The notes: generated by a model from the letters alone, not told the origin. A stretch of 64,000 bases of DNA from Liolophura sinensis (GCF_032854445.1 NC_088300.1:51203682-51267681); one strand, 5' to 3'. Counted from the stretch's first letter, positions 45,425 through 58,354 are shown. A program made the numbers and translations.

Positions 45425-46830
45425 TTGGCACCGTCACCGAGCGAGTTTCATATAAACGTCTCTAGAATGATAACAGTAACGGAAGAAATAGTCATCCTTA
45501 GCTTTTATGAAGATTCTTTCCTTGAATGAAAGGAAAAGAAAAACTAAGAAAAGGGAGACAATCAGAGTGCCTTCTCCTCCCCCACCCCCTAAAATGGAAA
45601 AGTACATCATAGCGATTCACCATCCTGCTGTATTGCTTTAATTATACAAATGCATATGAATTCAAGAAGCCCTGGACTGCTGTAAAATCAGTTAAATTCA
45701 GAACTTGGAGTTTTCTTTGTCTATCAACCCATGGAATACAGTCTTCTTCAATTTACATTTTATGTGAATTTTTAAAAAAAATATATCATTAGCATATGAA
45801 GTTCCATGGAACATTTTAAATAATTTTATATGTCGGATTAATTTTTTTCTTTTATATTTGTCGCAGAAATAAAACACAGAAAGGGGTAAGTTCCTGACCC
45901 TAAGGACCATATACCCTAAATGACCATAAATTTCGTCCATGACTAACTTGCCCATATTTCCTGATTCTGGGAATTCTATTGATTTTAGAAAGGTGTTTTG
46001 AGGTTTGCTTGGGACATAGGCTGGAATTCTACTCGAAAATTGTAAGTTTCAGCGGAGAAAATAATATTTTGTGACATTTATTTGTCTCTAAAAATGAACT
46101 TTTGTGAGTGAAATTTGAGGCCATTTAAAGTAGTCAAAGTATATATACATATGTATATATGCCCACAACACTACTGACGAACACAGATTCGTGACCTTCT
46201 GTTTAATCGATCCCTGGTGAAAAGGCATGATTCCTCAACATATCCTGACTACACAAGCTGGTATCAAGCTGTGAACGACACATCATTCTCCGCTGCTACG
46301 CTGCAGTGCTTGTGAACTGAAGATGGAGAAAGTATTCCCCGAAAGCTAGTAATACAGGATCATGTGCAAAGTGTTTTTGTCGCATTATTTTTTATTAGCT
46401 GGTGAACTATCTCTTAACCTTTGCTTTGCCAGCACAATTATTCAAAACAGTGACGCATTACAGAAAATAACAGAAGAGTACATCAGTTGGATTGACTTGT
46501 TTTAGTCGGGCAATGATTCACACTGATCCTTAACTATGTTATAAAGTATTAATCACATCTTCAGTATTACTCAGCAAACAGATAATGCAATGCAGAGTAA
46601 AGGTTTGTAACGTCATATCACATACATGTATGAGGTGACAAAAATCTGTATTACAGAACTTTATTTATTATCTGCAGCCCGTCGCCATGAATGCACGCTT
46701 GTAACTCTTTTTTTTATGCTGAGTGTTTGAGAGTTTTATTCACAGTTTTGATGACTTGATGTTTTACATCCACGAACACAAAACCGTGCACTGCATTTAT
46801 TTCACAAGGACACGTTTTGTATGTATGTAA
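45425..46830. other. Intergenic, nothing recognised
   Basis: Low-complexity AT-rich sequence; the 85-codon minus-strand frame (45698-45955) is Lys/Phe-rich by composition and not supported. Confidence 0.5.
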
Positions 46831-46837
46831 TATGCTT

Positions 46838-47155
46838 CGGGTTTTGCGTAGGACGTCGTACAATTTATCATTCATATGATGACGAGGAGTAACTAGACTA
46901 TGTTTATTTGTACATACACAGTGTCTTTTTGTGTACCGCCAAAGTGTTTCCGCCCCTGAAGTTCAGTCCCGTCGACACCCCACATAACACCCCTACACAG
47001 TCACAATATACTGAGACCGAGCAAACCAGTTCTGTTTCCTTGCTCTAACCTGTGAGTGTTGACCATTGTCTTTGGTACGACTCGACCCGGGTTTGATCCC
47101 AGGTCTCCCGACTTTGAGGCGAGTGCTCTAACCATTAGACCACTGAAGTGGTCAA
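46838..47155 (-). mobile_element. tRNA-derived SINE, family E, near full length
   Basis: On the minus strand it opens GACCACTTCAGTGGTCTAAT GGTTAGAGCACTCGCC (A box) and GACCTGGGATCAAACCCGGG (B box). It proceeds to CAGTATATTGTGACTGTGTA and ends in the CTCCTCGTCATCATATGAAT region. It matches the forward copy at 15398-15735 throughout. Confidence 0.88.
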
Positions 47156-47389
47156 TAAGTTGGTATTCCCACAGTACAACTGAGCCGTTCAAAATAATTT
47201 GTTCAGTTGTTCAGTACTGTTATATATATATAGCAAAGATTCTAGTACTGAAGTTTGCCCCATTTAGGATTGCGAATTGATTTCTTTTTCAGTTCCAGCT
47301 TTGCTCACAATGACCGACAAAAAGTCTTTGGCCCTACGTTGATCATTAGATTTACCACTATTAAATATATGGTAATCGTAGTTTCCAAT

Positions 47390-47413
47390 CATCATCATCA
47401 TCATCATCATCAT
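47390..47413. repeat. (ATC)n microsatellite
   Basis: About eight uninterrupted ATC trinucleotides. Confidence 0.93.
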
Positions 47414-47419
47414 GTTTAA

Positions 47420-48595
47420 GTTTAAATTTATTACTGTAACCTTACAATATGGATTTGTGCTAACTGTAAGAGATAGAGTCTGCTTGTAGGTTCAACAAGC
47501 ACACTTGGACAGACCATATTTACTACTACCAATATACGCCTCCACAAGATTTTAAAAAATAGTCTTTATTAAAAATTTAAATAATGTTTAGCAAAACGTA
47601 AGGATTTGCAAGACAACCTGAAACAACTAGCTTCGTGACCACAATAATTTTGCAGCAATTATTCCGTCCATCTTCGAGCGTCTTTTTCTGTACACATTGT
47701 CCTTAGAGGTTCACTGAGCAATAGATGCAAATGTTCTTGTTTGGTTTCTTTCTTATATATGACAAACGCTGTATTCTAATTTTTACATTTAGATATGGAC
47801 AAGTAAAGTTGTCTCAAAGAAGGGCCTTGGTTGTATCCATTTTTTTAAAAAAAAATTAAAATACACCAAAAAGACAATGCACAACACTAATTTGGTGTGG
47901 ATTTACTCTAAATATTTGTTTATTGTTTTATTCATCCGTTGTTGTTTAACGTCGCGACATATAATATATATCGTGTCCGTTTGTGTCTTTACTACATGTA
48001 GACCCAGAGCTCTAATGTCATTGCTTGTCAAAATTCACTGAACAATAATTCTCGCGGCAATATATATGCGTCTTATGAGATGAACTCTAAGGCAATCTTA
48101 CGGCAATATATAACTCTGTAAGTTAAATCATATATAAAGAAAATAAAACGATCTTGAAAACAACAAAAAATGACCGAAGTACTCACAAGCTGCAACGCAT
48201 GCGCATTTCCAAAAATGCACCCCATGATCAAAAATAAAAAGTCCATAATCCCCTAGAAGAAGAATGACAAGAACGTCATCCTTGCACAGAGATGCAGGTT
48301 GCAGTTTATATATACATGACTGTCTCTATGTCGGACAAACTAGACTAAGTAAATTAACATGGCCGACAAATAAATGAAAGAAGTTTGTTTTAAAAACATG
48401 CAAGTAAAGTCTTATGTAATATACTATTTATTAGGACAGAAGATATCTATTCAATAGACAAGAAAAGAAGACACTCCTAAAATTGTGCTGATAAAAGATC
48501 TATTCATCTGGAACAGTTGGCTGTAAATAAAGTTATTCCTAGGAAACACGTTAATCCTTAATAGGCTGTAATGATGTCTAAGCTTGCCGATGACT
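47420..48595. other. Intergenic, nothing recognised
   Basis: AT-rich non-coding sequence without a recognisable repeat. Confidence 0.5.
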
Positions 48596-48599
48596 TCTG

Positions 48600-50060
48600 T
48601 GCTTAAATTTAATGGAGATACCGTATATGTGTCGTGGGCTGTTTAATTCGGCCACCGACAAGTCCTAACCAGTTGATCACCGCCATTAGCTCTACCAAAC
48701 TCTTCGACCCGATCGAGCCAGCCAATCGCTGCAGGGGGCTTCGTGTCTGACGCCAGCCTCGTGACAACCGTATTTCTGATTCCTTACATTGTCCACGCTC
48801 AAGTTTGTAAACGCGAACAACAAAAATGGATTGAAAAGCCGTTTCCCTTCGGCATACCAACCCGACTCAACACCAGCAAGCTGAGAGATTGGACGGGCGT
48901 TTTGAAGCATTTCATTAGTTAGAGAAAGTTAGTCCGCTGCCCGGGGAGCACCGTGAAGTCACATAAAGGCCCGTCCTCCATTTACGGGAATCGCTTTTAG
49001 CTAATAATCCAGTCAATGTTTATTAAGACCATCTTTGCATGCCTTCGTCTCGAATGAAAGGTTTTGGAGAGAAGCCGGCGAAGAAAACCTGAGAAAGATC
49101 AAAGGTGGCGAACGGAGTGGGCATTTTAGATAAGATAGACCCAATTTGGGGAAAATGTAATTTTTAGCTTGTGCGGACGCATAGACTGGCCTGGTACATA
49201 ATGTAATAAAGCTATACTAGCTGGAAGCCATGCTATTTAATGCTATGACATATGCAACTAGATGGTCTTTAGAGATAATCACCCAGAATTACTGGGTAAG
49301 AGCAGGAGTCCGTGTTCTTTATCATTTAAAATAGCGGACACATGAAAGGTCTCTATGAGAGAGAGGACGGAACCTTTAGCCCGGAGCGAAATCTAACGGG
49401 AAGATACAGTTTCCGTATAACTGCCTTAGCACGGCCTTTATCCCTTCCTGTCTCCGTGGCGTTTTGTCACAACTCAACCAGATAGCCAGAGGACAGAAAA
49501 TCATAAAAGAAAAAAAAATCCTTAATATTAGATCCTTTGTATTAGTTAAATAGCTTCAGCTAGTAAACCGATTACAGTTCCCATCCAAGGCATCGTTCCA
49601 CTTATAGTTGGTGTAAACCTTTTCACGAGCAGATCGAGGCGACAGGAAGAGTGCCAAATGAGAAAAAAAACAACACGGTTACATCAGTTCTGTCAGACGG
49701 ATAGCCCGCGCACCTGTCATTAATACCTCAGGAGACTAGGGCTGAAAAAGGACGAGTCATACAGGAAAACGAGGATGCCTCTTCCCAACACATACATGGA
49801 CTAATTAGTACATGGCTCAAGGTGACACGGGGAAGGTGTCTGTAATTATAGGCGCAATCAGGATGTGAAATGATCTAAAGTGAATCTATCCTATTACGCG
49901 TTTGGCCTGGGTCGTCTGTAAACTCTTTCCAGCTGCCCTTTGATCCTGTCTCCTGTTAACTTCTGTCTAATGTCTATACCATCGCGCCAAACTCTTAATG
50001 ACCTTGCCATGGTTGCTCGGTGAAATACAAACCGGCTGAACTCGGAGCGAAGTGTCTGTG
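48600..50060. promoter_or_regulatory. Candidate conserved regulatory cluster downstream of Hmx
   Basis: Nearly 1.5 kb of unique, GC-balanced sequence 12-14 kb after Hmx. Visible motif groups include GCACCTGTCATTAATACCTC (E-box, Meis-type TGTCA and ATTA together), CTGTAATTATAGGCGC and GCTAATAATCCAG. No coding frame is supported. Inference from composition and motifs. Confidence 0.28.
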
Positions 50061-50064
50061 AAAG

Positions 50065-50740
50065 GGGAGTGTTGAAATGTCAATGTAGATCACTGTTATC
50101 AGTAATCAATAAAAATGAACTGTATATACAGTTAAATTAAATATGCTGTTTGATGACATCCCGGGTTTGGAATATCAATGCTCAGCAGTTTCCCTTATGA
50201 TTAGTGCAAACGACAACATTACACGCGGACAGATTTAGAGATCTCCAATTCCTGTACAGATTGCATATGTACATAACAAATATACCGGACCAAAGATCTG
50301 AGATGTGAATAACGAGAGTATATACAATTATATAATGGTATATCAATTGTTTTCACCTACAAACTCACTTGAAACCTATCGTATATACGTGCTAGCGGTA
50401 ATAAAACTGTAACAGTTTCAAAGGTTAACTTATTTACGCCCACTGCTATTACCCCTCTTGAAATGTTTTTTCTTAAAAACCAAGTACCAGCGTAGTTTCT
50501 TTTCATCCAAATGGTGAAATTTCATAGTTTGTGTAAGGCTATCAGAGGGTTTGTATGAATCACTCAATACCGGTGACTAAAGCTCAAATAAATACCAATC
50601 AAGTAAATACAAATAAAATAAATACCGATGAAATAAATATACCATCAAATAAATACCTACTTGAATCCGTGCCTGGTTGGGAAATGCAGAGCACATCCGT
50701 TCATGATCTGGCCATGCACTCATCAAGAAAGGTAGTAGAA
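50065..50740. other. Intergenic, short AAATA-type direct repeats
   Basis: 50583-50665 holds AAATAAATACC and AGTAAATACA variants at 10-bp spacing, giving Asn/Ile repeats in translation. The rest is featureless. Confidence 0.55.
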
Positions 50741-50744
50741 AGTG

Positions 50745-50830
50745 AATGAATAAAAGATTGAATGATCGTGGCAATATTGCAGCCATCTCGTGGCGAGAAC
50801 ACTTTTGAACCAGGAGACAGACACTGATTT
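50745..50830. repeat. Interspersed repeat family C, copy 2
   Basis: TTGAATGATCGTGGCAATAT, TGCAGCCATCTCGTGGCGAG, and TTGAACCAGGAGACAG match the copy at 6165-6285, with a shorter first half. Confidence 0.65.
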
Positions 50831-50834
50831 TCGA

Positions 50835-51655
50835 TGCAATAATGGGAATATCAAAAATATATAAAGACGGATGTCTTTAGATTCCGCTGAAAAAATTGCG
50901 TAAAGCCAAGTTTAAATTCAAAGAATTTCTATTTTAAAATGTGTAATATATAAGATTGTATGTAAAAATGTATAGGGACTATATTCATGATATTGGCCAA
51001 GAACGATCCTGTCATATATAGTTCAAGTATGCAGTCAACTGTGTAGAGCATCATAGGTAAGAAATGAAAAGGATCATATTCTGACAACTATATTAAGATG
51101 GGTTTCAAGCTATCACATTAAAGCTGTTAAAACTTGAACTTATATGAGCTGAGTGACAAGCATCTGTTGATTTCGAGATCTAGGATATAACTGGTACTGT
51201 GCAGTCATATCTGGAGAATTGACATCCAAAAACTGAAAAAGAATGTTATATATCTATTTGACTGAAATTTGGTGGCGCATCATGATATTAAGGTTTAGGG
51301 TTAGGCGTTAAGGGTGGAGAAAATCGTAGCATCGCAGTGAAGTAGGTCCTCAAATGAAACTGCGAGAACTGGATTCGAACACACGACCTAATTGTTCATA
51401 AGCAAATAGCTGTACGTCGGTTTTTTTTAGGACACATTTCACTTCCTCTTGATACGTGAGTCTTACTCCTTTGGCGAGGAAAATGGTCGTTGAAAAATGT
51501 TATGGATTATATTACACCTTTTGAAAGTACATATAATAGTTTTAAAAATTATTTTTAGAGTTCGTGCTATATTGCCTGTGTTCGCGGAATGACTGTGTTT
51601 TCGGGATTCAGTTGCGGCCTATGCTTCGTAGTCTGGCACCTCTCTGCCAACCCTG
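50835..51655. other. Intergenic, one reverse-strand B-box-like motif
   Basis: Near 51370 the minus strand reads GTCGTGTGTTCGAATCCAG, a pol III B-box match, without a recognisable tRNA fold or SINE tail. Otherwise nothing. Confidence 0.4.
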
Positions 51656-51659
51656 TAAC

Positions 51660-52520
51660 TGAGCCAGCCACTATTAACACAGATAGCCTGTAGACCTGGC
51701 GCAAGGAGAAAAACTACCGAGAAAAAGTGTTCAAAAACCTATTTATCGCTAATAAAAACGAGGTATGGAAATGGCTTTCACGCCTTAGATCGGGTCACTT
51801 GGCACGCCTCGCACTCAGTCGACGCTCGGCGACGTCTGGCCACCAAGCCCTTTACTCATCTGCTCTCCGGCAAATCTCCGGGGATTGCCGAGCTGATAAT
51901 CCCAATTACCTCGGAAAAGTCCGGCGCGGACCGAGCGAGATTTCTGTCACAGCCCATTAGTTTAGAATACAAGTAGAAATAGCAAATTTCCCCGATTTGT
52001 CAAACGCAATTTCGAAACGTTCAGACAAAGACCTTGGCCAGAGATTGGAGAGCTCCTCAGAGACTCATCTGCAAACCGTTGAATGGGCTAGCGATTATCA
52101 CCACTAAGTGCGAACCCCAAACAAGACCGAGGGAGGGAAGTGGTGAAGCTAAATCAACCTGGGTCCGCCCCAGGACTGAGGTGTGGACTATTAACTCTGT
52201 AGAGTCTCCTTAACTCGGCCTGAAACCCGAAAATTTGCACTCAGGACGTAAAGTGGAATAATTAGTCCTCAAAGTAATTAAGTCTGGCGTTTATCGAGTA
52301 GACCGATCGTTAGCCCTCACGGAAGTTTTCACTCGGCAGCCGGCGGCAACAGAGCACCAAAACTAAACAACAAACCCACACACCTACTCCCGTTCTCCAG
52401 AAAGCTATTGTCTTCAAAGATTTTATGAGTTTGTGTCGGACAAGGACAAAGCTCATGTAAGAGACATGATGACGCCCACGAAAACGGTTGACCTTGGTGG
52501 AAAATGAACATACATTTTTA
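51660..52520. promoter_or_regulatory. Candidate conserved regulatory element
   Basis: Unique, GC-balanced block 15-16 kb after Hmx with GATAATCCCAATTACCTCGG, GCGATTATCACCACTAAGTG and GGAATAATTAGTCC. Overlapping short frames on both strands have no domain. Inference only. Confidence 0.25.
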
Positions 52521-52524
52521 GCCA

Positions 52525-53035
52525 TGGCGATCAACTCTTTTGGACAACAAAACGGCGTTTTTGTTGTTCTTTATATTGTTCATTTTTGGGAGGGGATGGA
52601 AGTTCTTCTTATTGTGTTCTTGGGTTTTTTTTTATTATTTCTTGCTTGCGTTGGCTATTTTTTACTTGTTAAATTTAACTTTCCACATGTCTCAGTCCTT
52701 AGTAAGAATAACTAGTTCTTCCATTTTTGTAGGTCAGATATAAGCATCTAAAGGAATACTAGGTTCAATTCAGCATCAGCAATTCAGTGTGAGGGTGCTT
52801 ATCTAATTAAAAGTCTGTTTATATCCGGATTCTAAGCGATCGCGAAGACCTCAACCTAAGCAACGCTATCCTCATGTGTATAATGGCCAGTGTGGCAAGT
52901 GTATTCAAACGCACGAACTTCTTAGGGCAAGATACATCTGGTTTCAAGTGTTTTACATGCATAACCAACGCCACATAAGATTTTATGGCACATCCAGATT
53001 CAGTTGCAACTTAACGGATGTATTTGTACATACTA
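52525..53035. other. Intergenic, nothing recognised
   Basis: A T-rich run (52550-52680) translates to hydrophobic frames by composition; not supported as coding. Confidence 0.5.
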
Positions 53036-53039
53036 CAAG

Positions 53040-53128
53040 TGTTAGTTGCCAGATATCTTTCTCGATCGTCGTCGTCATATGACTGAAAAATTGTTGAGCA
53101 CGACGTTAAACCCCAAACACTTACTTAA
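53040..53128 (+). mobile_element. SINE/LINE 3' tail fragment (family E-like)
   Basis: TCGTCGTCATATGACTGAAA, AATTGTTGAGCACGACGTTA and AACCCCAAACACTTACTTA form the mollusc-type 3' tail with ACGTTAAACCCCAAAC. It resembles the tail of family E at 15690-15735. No tRNA head is visible upstream. Confidence 0.7.
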
Positions 53129-53389
53129 TCTTTCTCGATCGAGTTAGTGATAAATAAGGTTCAGTGAGAATCAATAATATATTTGGACGCAGGTGCACGA
53201 TCACCCAATAAACCTAACATAACTTGTTTTGATGACATTTATAGGTTCTGTAGGGGAGGGGAATTCACGCCCAAGAGATTTGCATACATTACATTCAAGC
53301 AAGGTGCGACGATAGCATCCAAACCTGTATCTAGTCCTGATTACCTGGTTGAAGATGCTATACATGTACCAGCCGTCAACATGGACTTC

Positions 53390-53585
53390 AAAACATCTCA
53401 AATGTTCACATCCCAAAGTTTCACCTCAACATTATAAAAGGGAAACATCAACATCCTAAAGGTACACATCGTACAACTCATAAATTTAAGTGCACATCAA
53501 CATCTCAAGTACACCTCAACATCGCAAATGTACACCTCTTCATCACAAAGGTGCTTAGCAGCATCCCACAGGTGGCCACCTTAAT
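53390..53585. repeat. Degenerate minisatellite, unit about 20-22 bp
   Basis: Variants of CATCCCAAAGGTACACCTCA recur about eight times (ACATCTCAAATGTTCACATC, AACATCCTAAAGGTACACAT, ACATCGCAAATGTACACCTC, CATCACAAAGGTGCTTAGCA). Copies are well diverged. Confidence 0.75.
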
Positions 53586-53889
53586 TCGTTTGCTCAATTT
53601 GAATGTGATGAAGAAAAATGAAGTGATATTAACTGCTGTTTATCAGACGTCTCTGCAGTTCATCAGATGTTGAATGGTCTAATTGTTCTTCCCGAACCTC
53701 ACTTTTTATATATAGTTTACCCATACTTCACTTTTAATTGTAAATAGTTGACAGCTTGCCTCATATAAATACTGTATGGGTTAAACTGTATGAGGTCTAT
53801 ACGCAAACTCCTCTGTCTCTGAAAAACCGTACAGTTGAATTGTAAAGGAAGTACACAGTATGTACACAGTATATATATGGACTTCATAT

Positions 53890-53910
53890 AAAAATAAAGG
53901 AAGGAAGACA

Positions 53911-53988
<78 letters not shown>

Positions 53989-54009
53989 TGTCTTCCTTCC
54001 TTTATTTTT
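53890..54009. repeat. Perfect 120-bp palindrome with a (TA)n core
   Basis: The left arm AAAAATAAAGGAAGGAAGAC AG is followed by a (TA)n tract, then the exact reverse complement CTGTCTTCCTTCCTTTATTT TT. Every base from 53890 pairs with its partner up to 54009 (checked position by position for the non-TA arms). It is immediately followed by another T/A-rich run and, 0.3 kb on, a SINE. Confidence 0.96.
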
Positions 54010-54014
54010 TATTT

Positions 54015-54335
54015 ATTTATTAGTTAGACACTCATGAGCACGTATATAATACTGTTAAGCAAGCATTAGAATTACTAGTAACCAACCATGTCGGATCATT
54101 ACATAAGAGATGCGCTGAGACTTGTACAATGACCCTGGACTATCACTTCAATTTGTAAATTGGCTATGCTTTACAATTGTGCATGTTCTCACAACAACTG
54201 TATATTATTAGTTGTTTTCCATTTCCGTTCTTGTTTGTACCTTCCTTTGTCCATGCATGCAGTTCCTACATCTCATAAATTCACTATTATAGTATATATA
54301 CACCAAGGTATTTATCAAAGTGTATTCGCAGTAAT
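54015..54335. other. Intergenic, nothing recognised
   Basis: AT-rich spacer between the palindrome and the SINE. Confidence 0.5.
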
Positions 54336-54336
54336 A

Positions 54337-54585
54337 AGTTTATTTATTTATTTATTTGATTGGTGTTTTACGCCGTACTCTAGAATATTTCATTTATACG
54401 ACGGCGGCCAGCATTATGGTGGGTGGAAACCGGGCAGATCATGGGGGGAAACCCACAACCTTCCGCAGGTTGCTGACAGACCTTCCCACGTACGGTCGGA
54501 GAGGAAGACAGCATGAGCTGGACTTGAACTCACAGCGACGGCATTGATGAGAGACTCCATTCCGCTGCGTTAGCGCGCTATACAG
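54337..54585 (-). mobile_element. SINE family A, near full length
   Basis: From the right, the minus strand reads TAGCGCGCTAACGCAGCGGA ATGGAGTCTC (A-box side), GCTGTGAGTTCAAGTCCAGC (B box), then CTTCCTCTCCGACCGTACGT, the Pro-rich GGTTTCCACCCACCATAATG core and the tail GAGTACGGCGTAAAACACCA ATC(AAAT)n. It is the best complete copy and the key to orienting all others. A 118-codon open frame across it is incidental. Confidence 0.93.
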
Positions 54586-54594
54586 CTGGTGCAT

Positions 54595-55545
54595 GTAGAT
54601 AAATGTGTTAATAAAATATCTTAATTGTGTTGTGCGACATTGAATTTCCGCCGTTGTGCTTCCATATGTCTGGAATAATGTTTTTGTGGTGAATAAGCCA
54701 TCTGAAATAATACTACGTTCTTGATCATCCCTGTTCCTCTGTAGTATAAATGCACTCAAAGGCAAGTTTTCCAGTTGGAATATTTTCTACATAAATATAG
54801 CTTTCGGATAATTTAAGTCTTTGGTTAATACTTTCAACACGACGGATACTAAGAACTCATGTATAAGATGAGTCAAAGCGCAGACGTCCGATGTTCCCTT
54901 TGTGTCAGATACGTTATAGAATCAGTATGAGAGTGACGAGTATAATATACAGGACACAAGCACTCTGCTTCCAGCTTGGCATGCCCACCCAATTGTGTTC
55001 TTATATAAGCTCAGCTTCGTAAAAATAGAATTCCTCCAACTATTCTTTGTGTTTTGTAATACAGACTGAGAAGTCTAGAATAACACGTTCGTTTAAACTG
55101 TACACTGACAATCTGCATTGACATGTTATTCGGGTTAAAGTACAATTTCCTCGTGTAATTCAGTAAAATGTTTAAATCAAAACGTGTTTTGATCAGTTTT
55201 TGAAAAGTGAGTATTATGATACAGGCGAAACGGATTGTACTTGACAAAGGCATGTCTTTTTCCCGTGATATATATGATATCTTTGCACGGACGTCGTAAA
55301 AGTTTTATGGCTGATCCTTATAAATAGATAGAATTCATTTATTAGCCCATATCATAGTTTTCAATTTTGCCACTGCCCTGACGGCTGGCATTTGTGCTGA
55401 TTCAGGTCTTACGAATATAAAAGCCCATTGCTTCTAATAATCCACGCAATCTTTTCAGTCGTTCCCCTTCCTTTAACACGAGCGAGAAAATCACTCTTGT
55501 CTCCGGAATTACCATTCTCTTTATCAGATTTGATACAGGGAGTTC
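54595..55545. other. Intergenic, nothing recognised
   Basis: AT-rich non-coding sequence without a recognisable repeat. Confidence 0.5.
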
Positions 55546-55549
55546 AGGA

Positions 55550-56680
55550 AGTAACTAACTTAAGTAGGCTTAAGAACTAATGTGTCCAATGACGACAAGT
55601 CCCGCTCGATTGCATTGCTACGGCTTGTTCAATTGGCACTAGATTCCATGCCTAGCTTTAATACGCCAATTCCCCGGCATAACGAAGACTGTCAGAAACT
55701 TTATCGCTCGTCCACAAAAGGAAAAAAATCCGACTAGCATACGGAGCTAACGCAATCATTGGTTTTAACGCTGTCAATAACTCCGCCAATCTGGAAGGAA
55801 GACTGATAAATGACAGCAGTAAATAGGATTTTCAAATTATCCATCGGGTGAGATCTACATCGTTTCCGTAATAGGGGAGTAGAAATAGCAATCCAATCTG
55901 ACTCTTAGCCTTTAATTTTGAAAGGTTGTACCTCATTAAAAGTCTGGTTTCAAGGGGCGAATACTTCCATAGAACAATGCCATGTGTCAGCTAATTCGGC
56001 CATTGCTACGTCCTACCTAAAAGCGGGTTCCTCAGCGCCTGTGCATCTCTGCGTCACCCCATACAACATCCAAAGGTGTTCAGAGGGATTAATGTTCTTG
56101 CAGACGTCAAAGCCACAGTCTTGAAATCGGAATAAAGAGGTCTTTTATGTTGAAAGGAAGGAGGATTAGTCGACTGGCTTTCACTCTTATCTCTGAGCTT
56201 TTTCATTAACTTGGCCATGTCAAAATATTACAGATTTGATCGCGGAAAATTGCCTCCAGGACTTGACAAAAAGGAGTGGTGTAAATGAGTAGATTATACT
56301 GCCATACCTCTCTAGCTTATTGAAACTCTCTAGAAAACCTGATATGGGCAGCCATAGAAAATCAAGTCTTTCTCACAATTCCGGTTTGTATCGCTGACTC
56401 TCAGTGCAATCATTTCAGTCGAGGGTCTTGCCGGAAATTATTATGACTAAAGGATTATGGGTAAGAGGGACAGAGTTCCGACTATGCCTGATAACCCAAT
56501 CGACTCGAGGCTTGTTCCTCCTTAAATACTTACCCGGAAGGTCGGTCGCGCTTAAATCCAATGAGGGACAAACTGATAACAGCTTAATCAAACAGTGGCC
56601 CGCCAGCCGCAGCCATCTCATTGGCCATTATGTGAACACATACGAAGGATGCTAGCAAATGGTGTGTTTGATAACAATGT
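55550..56680. promoter_or_regulatory. Candidate conserved regulatory cluster
   Basis: About 1.1 kb unique, GC-balanced sequence 19-20 kb after Hmx, including TTTAATACGCCAATTCCCCG, CAGCTAATTCGGCCATTGC, GGCCATTATGTGAAC and AGGATTAGTCGAC. Same-position short frames on both strands (56404-56655) argue against coding. Inference only. Confidence 0.25.
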
Positions 56681-56684
56681 CCCA

Positions 56685-57395
56685 TTCAGAAGAATTTAAA
56701 CAATATATACATGCAAAATCAATATTTAATGAAATTCCATGGAGACCCAAAAACCATGCATATTTTTCCACATTTATATCAACATCCAGAATAATATATA
56801 TATACACCATTGAAACTTACTTTTACATAAATATTCTGGATAGTGGAATAATATAAGCTCTCAAGGGATGAAAGGAAAATATTGTAAGAAATTAATTATT
56901 TCTGTAAATAAAACATTACCAAAATGTATGCAGAAAATTTTAAGGAAAATCCTTTACCTCATTTCTTACCTCATCGTGGGCTATAGACATCCTGTACTCA
57001 GTACCAGGAGAAGTTATGACACACGATCATAGAGTAAAAGAATTCTTCTCAGTTTGTAAAATGATATGCCAGATTTGACGTTTAAATATGTGCTTTTGTT
57101 ATTGCGTGTATATACTGTCAGCAGATAAAAGCGTTATGTATACAAGCTGTGTTCTTCAAACTTGGCTATGAATTGCCAACGCTGATCAAACCAATCTGTT
57201 ATTTAGACTATCCACAATAAAATAAATATAACGTTTTTCATCACAGTCGATATATTTACTACTCGCTGAATGTGTGGTAATACCGGAGTGTATAAGCTGA
57301 TTCCTGTTTTGACACACGGAGATTTCATTCACCTATCCAACGGGTGTATAACCAGCCTCATCAATATTCCGAGGAAAAAAAAACAACAAAGACAA
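56685..57395. other. Intergenic, nothing recognised
   Basis: AT-rich non-coding sequence. Confidence 0.5.
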
Positions 57396-57399
57396 AGTC

Positions 57400-58350
57400 G
57401 AGCATGTAGAAAGCCTAAAGTGAGCAATCGGGTTCGTATTTGACCGCCTGTGCACCTCTAGGATTTCCTGATAAATCTGTGATAATGGGTTAGGGAAGGT
57501 GCTGAGGAAGGATTCTCCTTGGGACGGTTACAAGTCTCGACTGGGACAGGGGAAGATGTCCGTCCAGACGCTCCATCTAATAGAAATTGTTAGGTTTCAC
57601 CCAAGATAAATAGCCCCAGTTGCAGAATAGTAGCTCTTTTTCCTTGGAGGTAAAATTGCTTTATTAGGCCGTTCTAGCCAGCAATTGGCTGTGAAATAGA
57701 GACGCTTACACTAGGGACCGATTGTCGCTCCCTTCGCCCAACTGTGGCGACCGGCGTAATAGGCAGCTGCCACTTCAAAGTAAATATACGGGGCTCCGAG
57801 AGGTTTACAGAAAAATTTAATTTCTTCTGGAAGATTAGCTATTAATTGAGGGTGTTAGTCCCATGATGAGGCCGGGATTGTCCATATTTCAGGTGGAATT
57901 GCTTGTATTGTATTAAATGACGCCCCGATTCATTTGGCTAGTTTTTCCAATTCCCAAAACGTCAACTGTGGCAGTAGGCTGGCGTGATGGATTCCCGACT
58001 CGATTTGCTACGCTATCAGAAAAAGCCATTAGAATTTGTAACAGTAGTGGCGCGGTCACTGATCGCGTCAAGTCCAATGATTGGGTAAAGATCTATCCTC
58101 ACTTTTCTTCCACGGGCGCTTCAATGAACAACAGGTATTTAACACCGAGCTAGATCACGTTCCTGTGAGATTTGGCCTCCATTTTTCACTTGCGACCCCT
58201 ACAACTCAGCGCCCACAAGCACATTTTTCACCCACCCTTAAGGGGGATTATATAACGGAGTTTTAAAGAAGAATTAAAAGGGGTCGTGCTTCCAAAGTTC
58301 ACTAATAATTGGGTTTAATAGAACACAATCAATTTTGATGCCCGGGACAT
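57400..58350. promoter_or_regulatory. Candidate conserved regulatory cluster
   Basis: Unique, GC-balanced block 21-22 kb after Hmx with CGGCGTAATAGGCAGC, GATTAGCTATTAATTGAGGG, GCCATTAGAATTTG and CTAATAATTGGG. Open frames of 78 and 61 codons have no domain. Inference only. Confidence 0.25.
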
Positions 58351-58354
58351 CGGC

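Noticed and set aside
51360-51420. Possible minus-strand tRNA gene
   Set aside because: B-box match without a cloverleaf; probably an old SINE head or chance.
54160-54547. Overlapping frames of 118 and 63 codons
   Set aside because: They translate the reverse strand of SINE family A.
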